Assembly: GCF_943733665.1 (NCBI RefSeq) | Contig: NZ_OX030782.1 | Location: 1,638,501-1,702,500, forward strand | DNA length: 64,000 bases | Direction of reading: 5' to 3' | Source: Aquimarina sp. Aq107 | GTDB lineage: Bacteria > Bacteroidota > Bacteroidia > Flavobacteriales > Flavobacteriaceae | Part shown: piece after piece, positions 46,590 to 55,450 of the stretch | Numbering within the stretch: the stretch's first letter is position 1 | Layout: every line of letters starts with the position of its first letter | Notes under the pieces: generated by a model | The model's database searches: none | The model's input: only the letters and a program-made list of their open reading frames with translations | What the model was told of the DNA's origin: nothing | Program-made: the position numbers and the translations under genes

Positions 46590-49500
46590 TTATTGTTGAA
46601 TAATATCTATAGGGTCATCATCATCTCCAATTCCACAATTCCCTCTTTGATGATTTCCGGTACTCTCTTTAGTAGCCCCAGAATTTTTATCACGTACCTG
46701 ACATTTGTAATAGCGTCTTCCTGTAGATGTACAATTGGTAGTCAAACTTCTAGTATTAGAGGATGTCCAACTCCCATAACTTAAATTAGAGGAGCTAGTA
46801 CCAATCGCAAATCGATATTCATACTCATAACTACCTCCATTTGCAGTTGCGGTAAGTGTTGTCGTAGATGTATTAGCATTACCAATACCAAGACTTAGTG
46901 AAAGTGCATTAGGGTTGGTGGTGTCATTACTTGTAGGATTCCCATAATTATAGTTGATTTCTTTATTCAACTTAAATCCTCCAGTAATTTCTTGAGTATC
47001 CATTACTTCGCTATAAGTTTTATGTAGTCTACCAGCATCATCATATTCGTATTTAGTAGCTAAGTTGTTAGCTCCGATGATATAGGTAAGTTCATCCCAT
47101 TCATTATATACATAACTACTCATTGAAGAAGCGATAGGTACTAATCTAAAATCATCATAGATAACAGTTCCAGAAGTTGTATACACATATATTTCTTGAT
47201 TTGCACCAATATCATTTGTGTAAAAGTTTAATTGTACCCAATCTCCTGCAGGAATTACTTCTGCAGGATGATATGCAATTGTAGTGCTACCTGCTTTTAA
47301 TTTGGTATTGGTATAATTCGTATTACTTCCTTTATAAGCCCAAACAGAAACTTTATAATTTCCAGCTTTAGGAGTAACAGCAAATGCCTTTACATTAGCA
47401 GACACTTGTATGGCTTTAGATCCTGTATGATAGGTATCCGATAGGGTAGCGGTACTTCCTTTATACACTTCTCCACTAAAGTAATTTGTATTATCTATCA
47501 AGTCTTCTGCTCCAGAATAATACATTTCTGTATATCCAGCATTTGCTACTGCAAATACTTTGGAGTTATCATCTCCCATTTTGGTACTTGCTTTATTCTC
47601 ATTAATATCAATAGATTCTAAAGGCATTGAGTAATGATCGTATAGACTTACTGTAGATGTTTTGATCCATTTAGCATTGGATTGATTATCAGGATCAGAC
47701 CAATTAAAGTTATCATCATCACCAGTATATCCAGTATATGCTCCGTCTTCATCAACTTCACCTTTCCAGGCAAAGGTTTGATGTTTACGCCAGATCTTTT
47801 CTGCATCATTGGTTGGAGTAGTAGTGGAACCATTATAATTTCGATAGGTCCAATCATTGTTCCAGGTATTGATGTTTGCGTTAATTGTTTTCCAACCGTT
47901 ACCTATTCTGATTTGAGTACGTGTTGCTGCAGTTTGGGTAAGCATATTTTTATGAGTAGGATTATCTGCTTTAGAACCCATACCATAATTTACATTCCAA
48001 GCACCGGAGTATTCAGGAATTGTGAAAGCAGGTGTTGTGTAGGTTCTGATTTTATTGTTTTGTGCATCTGATGTTTCTTGCATTAATGATTTACCTGATA
48101 CAGAATTAAAAATGTTAAATGTAGTATTGTAAACATTTCCTTGATTGTACTCAGAAGTACTACGAAGAAGACTTGGGAATTTAATTCTAGTGGATGAAGT
48201 GATAATCCATTTGTCCTGCTTTTCAATATCATCGTAATCAATTTCTTTATAAGATTGATATGATTCTTGAGATACCCCCATTCTATTAGGCGATTGAAAA
48301 ATATTAAAATATTCATTAACTGATTTTGATAGTATGTGTCCTTCATTATTATATGATACTGTTTCCAATAATTGACCAATTGTTGACAAATTATCTCTCA
48401 CAGTATACTCACCAATCAATACTTCTTTATTTTGTCCTGAATTATTAATTACTCTATTAGATTTTCTAATTTCATAAAAATCTCCAAACTTAATTTCATT
48501 TTCTGTTTTGGCTTTTGGTACATTAAATTTGTATCTAACTTTGCTCGTAGAGTTCCCTTGACCATTTTTAAATTCAGTAGTTACATATTCATACATTACT
48601 TTAGGAGCAGGTAACTCTGCAGAGTATGGTATCTCTTTTTCAAGATATGGAGCAAAAGGAAGGTAACTTACATAACCCGATGGTTGTTCCTCGTAGTTAT
48701 AATTGTAAGATGTAATATAAGAGTTTATTCCATCTGAAATTTCTATTTCTTTAACTCTAGGACCAGCCTCTTTGTTATTATAGCCTGAAGAGATAATATC
48801 TAGATAACAATAATTTCTACTTCTTTCATTAGGATCTTGAATCATTTCTCCCCATTCAGATTCTAGATCAGTTTCTAAAACGAATTCTTTAGCTGATACT
48901 TTTTCTATAACTGTTCCTTTACCTATATAGTTTACTGCAGGAGAGCCAAAATGAACTTGAAATTTAATGTCGACCTTATCTTGTAATTGGATATTATCAT
49001 ATGAATTAACAGTTTTCAATCTAAACCTGAGATATCCTTTGTCATATATAGGGTATGAGTAATTACTATTTGGACTTATAAACTCATTTTCATTATGTTC
49101 AATAATGATTTCGTTTTCGCCTTCTCCTTCAAGTCTCAATCCATTAATTAAATTAGTTCCATTTGAATTAGAGTTAGACACTAACTGGGGATTTACAGCT
49201 GATGAATATTCTGCTCCGAACAAAGTGTTTTTATGTAAAGGATAGTATTCGTGGTCTTCATAGGTAACGTTTATCGTTCCTCCTTCAGGCGTAGTTATTT
49301 TATTTAATGACCATTGATCGGTATTAGTTTTATGATATCCCCAAGCCCCTTGAGCTTCTTTGTCATAAGTATAATTACTATCCTTATAATCAAATTTATA
49401 AGGAGGTAAACTTGATAAGTTCTTTTTTCCATTAAAATATACTTTGTCCAAGGTTAACCTTCCTAATCCTGCTGCTTGAGTATTGGGAGCGTTTTTCACT

Positions 49501-52019
49501 AAAGATTGAGCTGGATCTGAATAATTAAAGTTGATAGTTTTGATAGCGCTTTCTAAAATTATTTCGGGATCAACGTCTACTGAATTTAAAACATATTCAT
49601 AAGAATTGTATGAGGCTGATTCATCTTCTTTTACTGATTGGTTATATTTAATATTAATATAATCACTAGTCTGAATTTCATTCGTTCCATGAGTGGTAAT
49701 TCCATTAGCATCTTTATTCTTTAAAAGAACAATCTTATCTAATTTTAATTGTCTTTGAGATGGTATGCTAAATTTGGGAGTATAATTATTTGATGTTTGA
49801 GCAATATCATCAGTATGGTTAGCAGATGAGTAATCCCAAGATACAGATTTAGCATCGTTTCTAGTTGATTTTATAAATAACGCTGAATGTGTTCTAGTTT
49901 TTATTTTATTTAAGTAGAATATTTGTTTTCTTCCTTTTATCCATGTTTTCATATTTGAATCAGAACTTTCAATATATTCTCTATCAAAAGGAGCCTTCCA
50001 TACAAAAGCGTCAGACCATTTGCCATATTCAAAACTTGTCCAGTATCCTAGGTCTCCTTCATTTGCTATACCATCACCATTATCAATATAATCAGGACCT
50101 GTAACTGCCGTTAGCAACCAGTGAGTAGCATATGCTTCTAATTGACGTTTCTCCATATATGCTTGGCTTTCATTGGGTCTTTGATCAATATGTCCAAATG
50201 ATCTTGTTATTATTTCATGATTATAAACTGGAAGTGAATAATGGTAGGTTTTACCATCTGCTGAGGTAATTTTAAAGGCACCTATTCCTTCTAGGGGTTT
50301 ATTGTTTCTGGAAAACCCAATGCCAATAGGCTTTAAGAATCCCCTATCTTTAATTAGCTCATAGTCATTTATTATTTGGTCATTAGTGAAATGCTCAATA
50401 TAATTCGATTTAGCTTTTCTTATTTCACCACCATAATAACCATCAGAAATATTATGTTGTCTTATCGTAGAATTATTATTATTGTAGTTAAAAGGTATCG
50501 GAGGGACTTCTATATAAGTACTTATTTCATTTTCAAAATAAAAAATTGGATTACCTCTGAATCTAAATCCTATAGGTTCGATGAAAGTATCGTGATCAGT
50601 ATATTTTGTTTTAAAACCGTTATTACTTCGTTTGTCAGACAAACCAAATAAACCTCCATTATCAAATTGTTTAGCAGAAATACTTCCAGATAGACCTTGC
50701 GCTTGCACATTATATTTGTCATATGCAGGAAATACAGGATTATTTAGATCAATTTTAGTTTTATCATTTATATTATTATCATTTAAGGATATTTCGTAAA
50801 TATCCATGAATGCAGATAAGCTAGCTTCTGTAACGGTGCATTCACAAGAACTACAGGAACCATAAGAAGCAAGTATATCATCTCTCTGATCAGTAGTAGC
50901 TACAACACCGTTGTAAGTTTGAAAAAAACCATCTGCAGTAGAACAATAAATTTGATAACCGGATTTGCTAGAAATATCTTCACTAAAATTTAAAGGACCG
51001 GTAACAAAATTATACTCATTTTTACCTAGTTTGTATTCAAATTTTTGCTTTCCAAAAGATAGGCTAAATACCCCAACCGGCGTAGGTACAACAATTGGTA
51101 TATTATAACCTGATGATTTAGACGAATAATCGCCACTACTAATAGCATTATTGAACGCTACATTAATACCTATTCCAATTCCTCCAGCACTTATACTTCC
51201 TCCTGAAGAATTAACGTTAAAACCTACACTGTTTGCATTAGCACTTAATCCAACTCCTGAGGATGATAAATTAAAACCTAAAGAATAACTATTTCCTGTT
51301 CTAGAATTTTTTGAGAAAGCAAAACCATATGCACCATCACTCGAACCGCTAACTTGGAACCCTGATCCATTACTGTTAAAACCAACAGAACCTCCTACAG
51401 TACCATCAGAATTTGCAGATAATCCTACAGAGAGGCCTCCTGGAGTTGTATATCCCAAACCAATAGAGCCTCCATCTGTTCCTGTTCTGGCATTTACTCC
51501 TAAACCACCGACCCCAAATCCTGCGCTCACAAAACCTCCTAAACTTCTATTACTTCCCCAAGAAAAACCTACACCTACAGAAACTCCATAAGAATAGTTA
51601 ACGGATAGGGAATAAATGCTTTCTTGTCCTCCTTCGTCATAAAAATACTCTGATAATAAAGAAGAATTGTAATCATCAGGGTATCCATTTAATGAACGAT
51701 TAATAGCTCCAGGGTTTAGAGACCATCCTAACCCTACCCAAGATGCTTCTTGATCCATAGCAATTCCTGCATGGTATGATAGTGCTAGTGGATAACCGCC
51801 TTCTGGACTGGGTACATTTAACAATGGCAGCACATATGACATATCTCCTGTAAGAAGATTTACCATGTCAGTAGCATCTACGGGTTCAAAAGCACCAGCT
51901 TCTGGAGCGTTTGGTCCTTGTGCCGATATATTATGAGTACATAGAAGAAATGAGCAAATAATACTCATAAGTACATATTTATGTGTCATTCTTAATAGTT
52001 TTGTTTTATATTTCTTCAT
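46590..52019 (-). CDS. Giant SpvB/RHS-associated surface protein, partner of the RHS gene
   Basis: About 1809 residues from the ATG at 52019; the earlier TTG (52067) lies in repeat DNA. The signal region ends near HNISAQ. The N-terminal domain (FEPVDATDMVNLLTGDMSY, SYHAGIAMDQEASWVGLGW) is the Bacteroidota SpvB-like start. A ~155-residue Gly/Ser/Asn-rich repeat block follows (~140-296, SVGFNSNGSGFQVSG). Then come a long beta-rich shell, a carbohydrate-binding-like module, YD repeats (YEYDDAGRLHKTYSE) and a Cys-containing Ig-like end. It is immediately upstream of the RHS gene (26 bases) and probably forms one surface complex. Confidence 0.85.
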   Translation of the reverse strand: MKKYKTKLLRMTHKYVLMSIICSFLLCTHNISAQGPNAPEAGAFEPVDATDMVNLLTGDMSYVLPLLNVPSPEGGYPLALSYHAGIAMDQEASWVGLGWSLNPGAINRSLNGYPDDYNSSLLSEYFYDEGGQESIYSLSVNYSYGVSVGVGFSWGSNRSLGGFVSAGFGVGGLGVNARTGTDGGSIGLGYTTPGGLSVGLSANSDGTVGGSVGFNSNGSGFQVSGSSDGAYGFAFSKNSRTGNSYSLGFNLSSSGVGLSANANSVGFNVNSSGGSISAGGIGIGINVAFNNAISSGDYSSKSSGYNIPIVVPTPVGVFSLSFGKQKFEYKLGKNEYNFVTGPLNFSEDISSKSGYQIYCSTADGFFQTYNGVVATTDQRDDILASYGSCSSCECTVTEASLSAFMDIYEISLNDNNINDKTKIDLNNPVFPAYDKYNVQAQGLSGSISAKQFDNGGLFGLSDKRSNNGFKTKYTDHDTFIEPIGFRFRGNPIFYFENEISTYIEVPPIPFNYNNNNSTIRQHNISDGYYGGEIRKAKSNYIEHFTNDQIINDYELIKDRGFLKPIGIGFSRNNKPLEGIGAFKITSADGKTYHYSLPVYNHEIITRSFGHIDQRPNESQAYMEKRQLEAYATHWLLTAVTGPDYIDNGDGIANEGDLGYWTSFEYGKWSDAFVWKAPFDREYIESSDSNMKTWIKGRKQIFYLNKIKTRTHSALFIKSTRNDAKSVSWDYSSANHTDDIAQTSNNYTPKFSIPSQRQLKLDKIVLLKNKDANGITTHGTNEIQTSDYINIKYNQSVKEDESASYNSYEYVLNSVDVDPEIILESAIKTINFNYSDPAQSLVKNAPNTQAAGLGRLTLDKVYFNGKKNLSSLPPYKFDYKDSNYTYDKEAQGAWGYHKTNTDQWSLNKITTPEGGTINVTYEDHEYYPLHKNTLFGAEYSSAVNPQLVSNSNSNGTNLINGLRLEGEGENEIIIEHNENEFISPNSNYSYPIYDKGYLRFRLKTVNSYDNIQLQDKVDIKFQVHFGSPAVNYIGKGTVIEKVSAKEFVLETDLESEWGEMIQDPNERSRNYCYLDIISSGYNNKEAGPRVKEIEISDGINSYITSYNYNYEEQPSGYVSYLPFAPYLEKEIPYSAELPAPKVMYEYVTTEFKNGQGNSTSKVRYKFNVPKAKTENEIKFGDFYEIRKSNRVINNSGQNKEVLIGEYTVRDNLSTIGQLLETVSYNNEGHILSKSVNEYFNIFQSPNRMGVSQESYQSYKEIDYDDIEKQDKWIITSSTRIKFPSLLRSTSEYNQGNVYNTTFNIFNSVSGKSLMQETSDAQNNKIRTYTTPAFTIPEYSGAWNVNYGMGSKADNPTHKNMLTQTAATRTQIRIGNGWKTINANINTWNNDWTYRNYNGSTTTPTNDAEKIWRKHQTFAWKGEVDEDGAYTGYTGDDDNFNWSDPDNQSNAKWIKTSTVSLYDHYSMPLESIDINENKASTKMGDDNSKVFAVANAGYTEMYYSGAEDLIDNTNYFSGEVYKGSTATLSDTYHTGSKAIQVSANVKAFAVTPKAGNYKVSVWAYKGSNTNYTNTKLKAGSTTIAYHPAEVIPAGDWVQLNFYTNDIGANQEIYVYTTSGTVIYDDFRLVPIASSMSSYVYNEWDELTYIIGANNLATKYEYDDAGRLHKTYSEVMDTQEITGGFKLNKEINYNYGNPTSNDTTNPNALSLSLGIGNANTSTTTLTATANGGSYEYEYRFAIGTSSSNLSYGSWTSSNTRSLTTNCTSTGRRYYKCQVRDKNSGATKESTGNHQRGNCGIGDDDDPIDIIQQ

Positions 52020-52057
52020 CAGTTTTGTGATTTGATGTTTTACTTTTTTTGTTTTTT

Positions 52058-52131
52058 CCTTTGACAAGCTCAGGATAATTAGTGTCCGATGTCCGATGTT
52101 TGTTGTCTACCCTTCGACAGGCTCAGGGTGA
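52058..52131. repeat. CCTTCGACAGGCTCAGG-type dispersed repeat pair
   Basis: Two copies in the same orientation: CCTTTGACAAGCTCAGGA (52058-52075) and ACCCTTCGACAGGCTCAGGG (52109-52128), each an imperfect inverted repeat (CCTTCGAC...GCTCAGGG). Between them lies GTGTCCGATGTCCGATG. This is a widely seen intergenic repeat type; function unknown. Confidence 0.7.
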
Positions 52132-52170
52132 TAAATATTATCTTCCGACCTCTGTCTTCAAGCATCTTAC

Positions 52171-52875
52171 TCATTCAAACTTCAATTTTAATTCGTCTTT
52201 AAATATTTTTGTTGGGATCTTAAATTTTACTTCACCTGTATAAAAACCAAGGTCCTCAATACTAAGTGTCATATGCTCTGCATTTGTTACCATAGTTTCT
52301 TTAGGATATACTAACAAAATAGTAGTAGCGCCACTCATTCCATACATTCTAGGGTAGATATAATCTGCCATTGCTATAGTGTCTTTTTGTGGTGTGTAGA
52401 AATGAATTTTTTGTTCCATCCCAAAAGCTAGTTGATTTACCATAGCTCCAAATTGTTGTTTATTACCCGCTACATTGCTTAGTAATTCCTGATTGTTTTT
52501 AGCCATAGATAAATTGAAATACAAGTATTGATCATATTTACTTCGTAAACTATCAATTTTTTTAGCAGAGACCTGACCACTTAATTCTTGATCTACTAAT
52601 AAATCTGTTGGTTTATACACAATGGAGAAATCCACTCCGTTTACTGTTTTGGTGTGGATATATTTATTCTCTGGATTATTGAGATAGTTCCATAATTCTT
52701 CTTTAGTGTTAAAAGTAGTGTTCGAACACGAAGCTATGATTAAAGCTATCGCTAACATGCATACTAATCTTTTGGGTTTGTATGTCCGATGTCGAGTGTC
52801 CGAGGCCCAATGTTTGATGTCGTCTGTCTGATGTCCGATGTCCGAGGGCGAATGTTTATAGTTTAACTTAATCAT
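52171..52875 (-). CDS. Lipoprotein of unknown function with repeat-derived N-terminal extension
   Basis: 234 residues. The hydrophobic signal LVCMLAIALIIASC has a lipobox Cys at ~49. The first ~35 residues (SPSDIGHQTDDIKHWASD and on) are encoded by GATGTCCGATG-type repeat DNA, extending the signal's n-region. The ATG at 52875 overlaps the IVP stop by 4 bases; an internal ATG at 52758 gives a normal-length lipoprotein signal instead. The mature part is helical/beta mixed with no known family. Element copy 5 lies within its 3' part. Confidence 0.7.
   Translation of the reverse strand: MIKLNYKHSPSDIGHQTDDIKHWASDTRHRTYKPKRLVCMLAIALIIASCSNTTFNTKEELWNYLNNPENKYIHTKTVNGVDFSIVYKPTDLLVDQELSGQVSAKKIDSLRSKYDQYLYFNLSMAKNNQELLSNVAGNKQQFGAMVNQLAFGMEQKIHFYTPQKDTIAMADYIYPRMYGMSGATTILLVYPKETMVTNAEHMTLSIEDLGFYTGEVKFKIPTKIFKDELKLKFE
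52265..52291 (-). promoter_or_regulatory. GGTAACA-N13-YGACACT element, copy 5 (intragenic)
   Basis: On the minus strand: GGTAACA (52291-52285), 13 bases, TGACACT (52271-52265), then TAGTATT. It lies inside the lipoprotein gene, encoding VTNAEHMTL, ~245 bases upstream of the giant SpvB/RHS gene in the same direction. Being coding, it could be coincidental; the A-tract is less pronounced. Confidence 0.4.
52782..52855. repeat. GATGTCCGATG-type short repeats inside a lipoprotein gene's 5' end
   Basis: Degenerate ~10-base units (ATGTCCGATGTCGAGTGTCC and GTCTGATGTCCGATGTCCGA) matching those at 53.25 kb. The block is in frame with the lipoprotein ORF. Confidence 0.75.
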
Positions 52876-53225
52876 TTTATACTTTTTTTAAACGCTGTCA
52901 TCATATTCATTAATTCGTAGCTATCAGCATAATACTTTTCAAATTCATCTTTATTGATGTATTTTCTTCTTTCAGCTTTATGTAAACATGTTACTACCTC
53001 TGCTAAAGATCGTATCGAGTATCCCATAAACCTTTTGAATTCCGGATTGGTTTGTCCAATAGATCCTTCAGAAATATTTAAGGCAACTGAATCTATTGCT
53101 CTTATCATTTGAGAAGTAAGATTGTACATTTCTGTTTTAGGAAAGGACTTCGCAACTTTGTTTAGTTCTTCGCCCATATCCATTGCTTTTTGCCAAATCC
53201 TTAATTCTTCAAATTTAAATTTCAT
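52872..53225 (-). CDS. Four-helix-bundle protein (23S rRNA intervening-sequence type, IVP)
   Basis: 117 residues, the family's normal length. It begins FEELRIWQKAMDMGEELNK, followed by the hallmark QMIRAIDSVALNISEG and KRFMGYSIRSLAEVVTCL. The fold is a homopentameric helical bundle that can bind nucleic acid; relatives include the Avd accessory protein of diversity-generating retroelements, but no reverse transcriptase or variable repeat was seen here. Both flanks are GATGTCCGATG repeats, suggesting it travels as a small cassette. Confidence 0.92.
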   Translation of the reverse strand: MKFKFEELRIWQKAMDMGEELNKVAKSFPKTEMYNLTSQMIRAIDSVALNISEGSIGQTNPEFKRFMGYSIRSLAEVVTCLHKAERRKYINKDEFEKYYADSYELMNMMTAFKKSIK

Positions 53226-53242
53226 GGTTTGTTTTTTTAAAA

Positions 53243-53330
53243 GTCGGATGTCGGATGTCCGATGTCTGATGTCCGATGTCTGATGTCAGGAGTTGGATGT
53301 CAGGAGTTGGATGTTGGGTGTCCGAGGTTT
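53243..53330. repeat. GATGTCCGATG-type tandem repeats
   Basis: About eight ~10-base units (GTCGGATGTCGGATGTCCGA, then GTCTGATGTCCGATGTCTGA), decaying into AGTTGGATGTCAGG units. Intergenic between the IVP and Skp-like genes. Confidence 0.85.
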
Positions 53331-53380
53331 TTGTTTGACTCTTGGCCTCTGACTTCTAGCACCCGACTCCTGACTGCTAA

Positions 53381-53914
53381 CTATTTCCCTTCAAATTCAG
53401 CATTTAATTCTTCTAATACTTTATCTGTTAAGTCAGCAGACTCTTCTCCATACATAATGGTTCCGCTACCGGTTGCTCCAAAAATTACTTTGTATCCATT
53501 CTTTTTACCATACTCTTTTACGAAATCATTGATATCGTTGATCACAGTTTGTGTTACTTTCTTATCTTCCTCTTGTAATTGCTTTTGTACGGCTTGTTGG
53601 TAATTGTTAATCTGTTGTTGTTTATTACCTAGCAACTGTTGTTTTAACTCTAGTTCTTTTTTACTAAGACCACTGCGTTCTTTTTCGTAAGTTTTTAATT
53701 CGTTTTGCCAATCAGCTAATAAGCTATCAACATTTGATTTCATTGTTTTTGCTTTCTCATCAAATTCTGCTTTTACAATTTTGGTTCTTTTATAACCATC
53801 TAATAGTTTATTGACATCTACATATACAAGATCAGAAGAAGATTGTAAGTAGAAAAAAGAGGCTATAGATGCTACTAATGCGATTAAGGCGATGGGTAAT
53901 GCTATTTTGTTCAT
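53381..53914 (-). CDS. OmpH/Skp family periplasmic chaperone
   Basis: 177 residues. An N-terminal signal anchor (LPIALIALVASIASFFYL) precedes a long coiled-coil arm (~50-140, EFDEKAKTMKSNVDSLLADW, KELELKQQLLGNKQQQINNY) and the closing beta segment VIFGATGSGTIMYG. Skp trimers hold unfolded outer-membrane proteins. It is surrounded by repeats and surface proteins, so it may specifically assist these exported proteins; an ordinary housekeeping Skp role is also possible. Confidence 0.88.
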   Translation of the reverse strand: MNKIALPIALIALVASIASFFYLQSSSDLVYVDVNKLLDGYKRTKIVKAEFDEKAKTMKSNVDSLLADWQNELKTYEKERSGLSKKELELKQQLLGNKQQQINNYQQAVQKQLQEEDKKVTQTVINDINDFVKEYGKKNGYKVIFGATGSGTIMYGEESADLTDKVLEELNAEFEGK

Positions 53915-53929
53915 TTTTTTGTTTTTTAT

Positions 53930-54020
53930 GTCTGATGTCGGAGGTTTTGATGTCCGATGTTTATTTTTATTTAGGGTTTTGTTTTTAAGCCGGAAGTCCG
54001 AGGTCCGGTGTCAGAGGTTT
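53930..54020. repeat. GATGTC-type short repeats
   Basis: Degenerate GTCTGATGTCGGAGG / TGATGTCCGATG / GGAAGTCCGAGGTCCGGTGTC units between the Skp-like gene and the tail-fibre-like gene, same family as the arrays at 52.8 and 53.25 kb. Confidence 0.7.
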
Positions 54021-54064
54021 ATTGAAGCAAAGCTTTATATTTCATTTCCTGACCTCAAACTTTA

Positions 54065-55447
54065 TTATTCTTTAGTTATTAATTTTTCTAGTTTTTCTAA
54101 TCGAGCTTCGAGCTCTTTATTTTTAGTTTCTAAAGTCTGAATTCGAGTGTCGGATATCAGAAGTTTATTGTTTGCTTCTTTGAGTTGTTTTTCCTGTGCA
54201 ATTGTATAGAGTGTTAACTCTTCTATTTTTTCTAATAGATTAAGATTCATTTGTTTTAGCTCGATACCATTTTGCTCCATTTCTGCCGCAGAAGGAATAT
54301 TTGGTAAGTGTCCTTGATCCTTAATATAAGCTTCTACCTCATTAATAGTTTTTAGATCGTAATCTTCTAAAAACACATAATCAGGTGCGACAGCTCCGTT
54401 AAGGTCTACTTTTACTTCTTGTGTATGAATGTTTCCTTTTACGGTTAGTTTGGCGTCTGGAGTGTTGGTTCCTATTCCAATATTTCCATTAAACATATTT
54501 GCAAACATAAACGAGGTGCTAAGAAGTTCACTATTTGTGTATTCTAATTTGGTACCAGGACGTTCTCGCAGAAAATAAGTGCCTTCATCCTGGTAGATAA
54601 TACCACCAATATCATTATATGTTCCTCCAGGGCGAACCCACTTTTTAGTATCCTGATTCCATTTAGCAGGTCCATAAGCCCCAGTAAGCCAATCATCTCT
54701 TAACCAACTGTTATCTGCAGATGCTAATGTGAGTCCAATTGTCGTTTTTCTGAATTGCACTCCGCTGGAAACGTGTAATTTAGTCCCATTAGCTGGAGTT
54801 GCCACACCAATACCTAATGCTCCCTCGATATATTGATTACCTACACTGTGGACTAGTCTTGCCCAGGTTCCGGTACCTTCTTTGTTTGTGCTTCTGAAAT
54901 ACATTTTGGGATGTACGGAGTTATTTTTAATTAGTAATTGACCGTTATATTTGTAATCGGAATTGTTACTACTATGATTCATATTGATCCCCCAAAACCA
55001 TTGGTTAGGCTCAGGTGCATTAATTGCATTATAACTTTCATAAAAACCGCTTTGCCATAAAGTATTCCAGTCAGTGGCTCTATTAGGATCAAGAAGTATT
55101 AATTTGTTACTTTTGATGGTTCCTGTAACATCAAGTTTTTCTGAGGGATTAGAATTACCAATACCTACAGAACCTCCTTGAGTATTTAAATAGGTGTTTC
55201 CTTTGCTGTAATGATTAATGTATGTCGCATTTCCATCTTTTGAATCTAAATGCAAATTTCCATTGGTCGCTACTACTGAGGCTTTAGTAGTACCTCTTCC
55301 ATTACCCCCAACTTTCAAATATTCTCCCCAATTCGTATTAGGACCATAGTAATGATATCCGTTGCCCGTTATAGGAACTGATTGAGCATTAAGGTTATAT
55401 GAAAATCCAATAGCTACAAAAGTGAATATGATATTTTTTATTTTCAT
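54065..55447 (-). CDS. Secreted tail-fibre-like protein A
   Basis: 460 residues. A signal peptide (FVAIGFSYNLNAQ) precedes beta-rich modules with NPSEKLDVTGTIKSNKL and NIGIGTNTPDAKLTVKGN, the pattern of phage-tail-fibre/adhesin-type proteins in Bacteroidota. Then comes a conserved ~65-residue linker (VFLEDYDLKTINEVEAYIKD) and a long C-terminal coiled coil (~385-460). A short piece of the coil (LLISDTRIQTLE) is encoded by DNA resembling the neighbouring repeats. It shares its C-terminal module with the next gene, 4 bases away. Confidence 0.82.
   Translation of the reverse strand: MKIKNIIFTFVAIGFSYNLNAQSVPITGNGYHYYGPNTNWGEYLKVGGNGRGTTKASVVATNGNLHLDSKDGNATYINHYSKGNTYLNTQGGSVGIGNSNPSEKLDVTGTIKSNKLILLDPNRATDWNTLWQSGFYESYNAINAPEPNQWFWGINMNHSSNNSDYKYNGQLLIKNNSVHPKMYFRSTNKEGTGTWARLVHSVGNQYIEGALGIGVATPANGTKLHVSSGVQFRKTTIGLTLASADNSWLRDDWLTGAYGPAKWNQDTKKWVRPGGTYNDIGGIIYQDEGTYFLRERPGTKLEYTNSELLSTSFMFANMFNGNIGIGTNTPDAKLTVKGNIHTQEVKVDLNGAVAPDYVFLEDYDLKTINEVEAYIKDQGHLPNIPSAAEMEQNGIELKQMNLNLLEKIEELTLYTIAQEKQLKEANNKLLISDTRIQTLETKNKELEARLEKLEKLITKE
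54198..54480. repeat. Direct repeat copy 1 (283 bp), shared C-terminal module
   Basis: Nearly identical, base for base, to 55542-55824 (a dozen or so differences by eye), covering the GIGT..PDAKLTVKGN to LTLYTIAQEK coding region. It points to recent duplication or gene conversion. Confidence 0.9.
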
Positions 55448-55450
55448 TTT

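Noticed and set aside
52872..53225. Diversity-generating retroelement (Avd-like protein)
   Set aside because: The four-helix-bundle protein is of the common IVP type; no reverse transcriptase and no template/variable repeat pair is visible.
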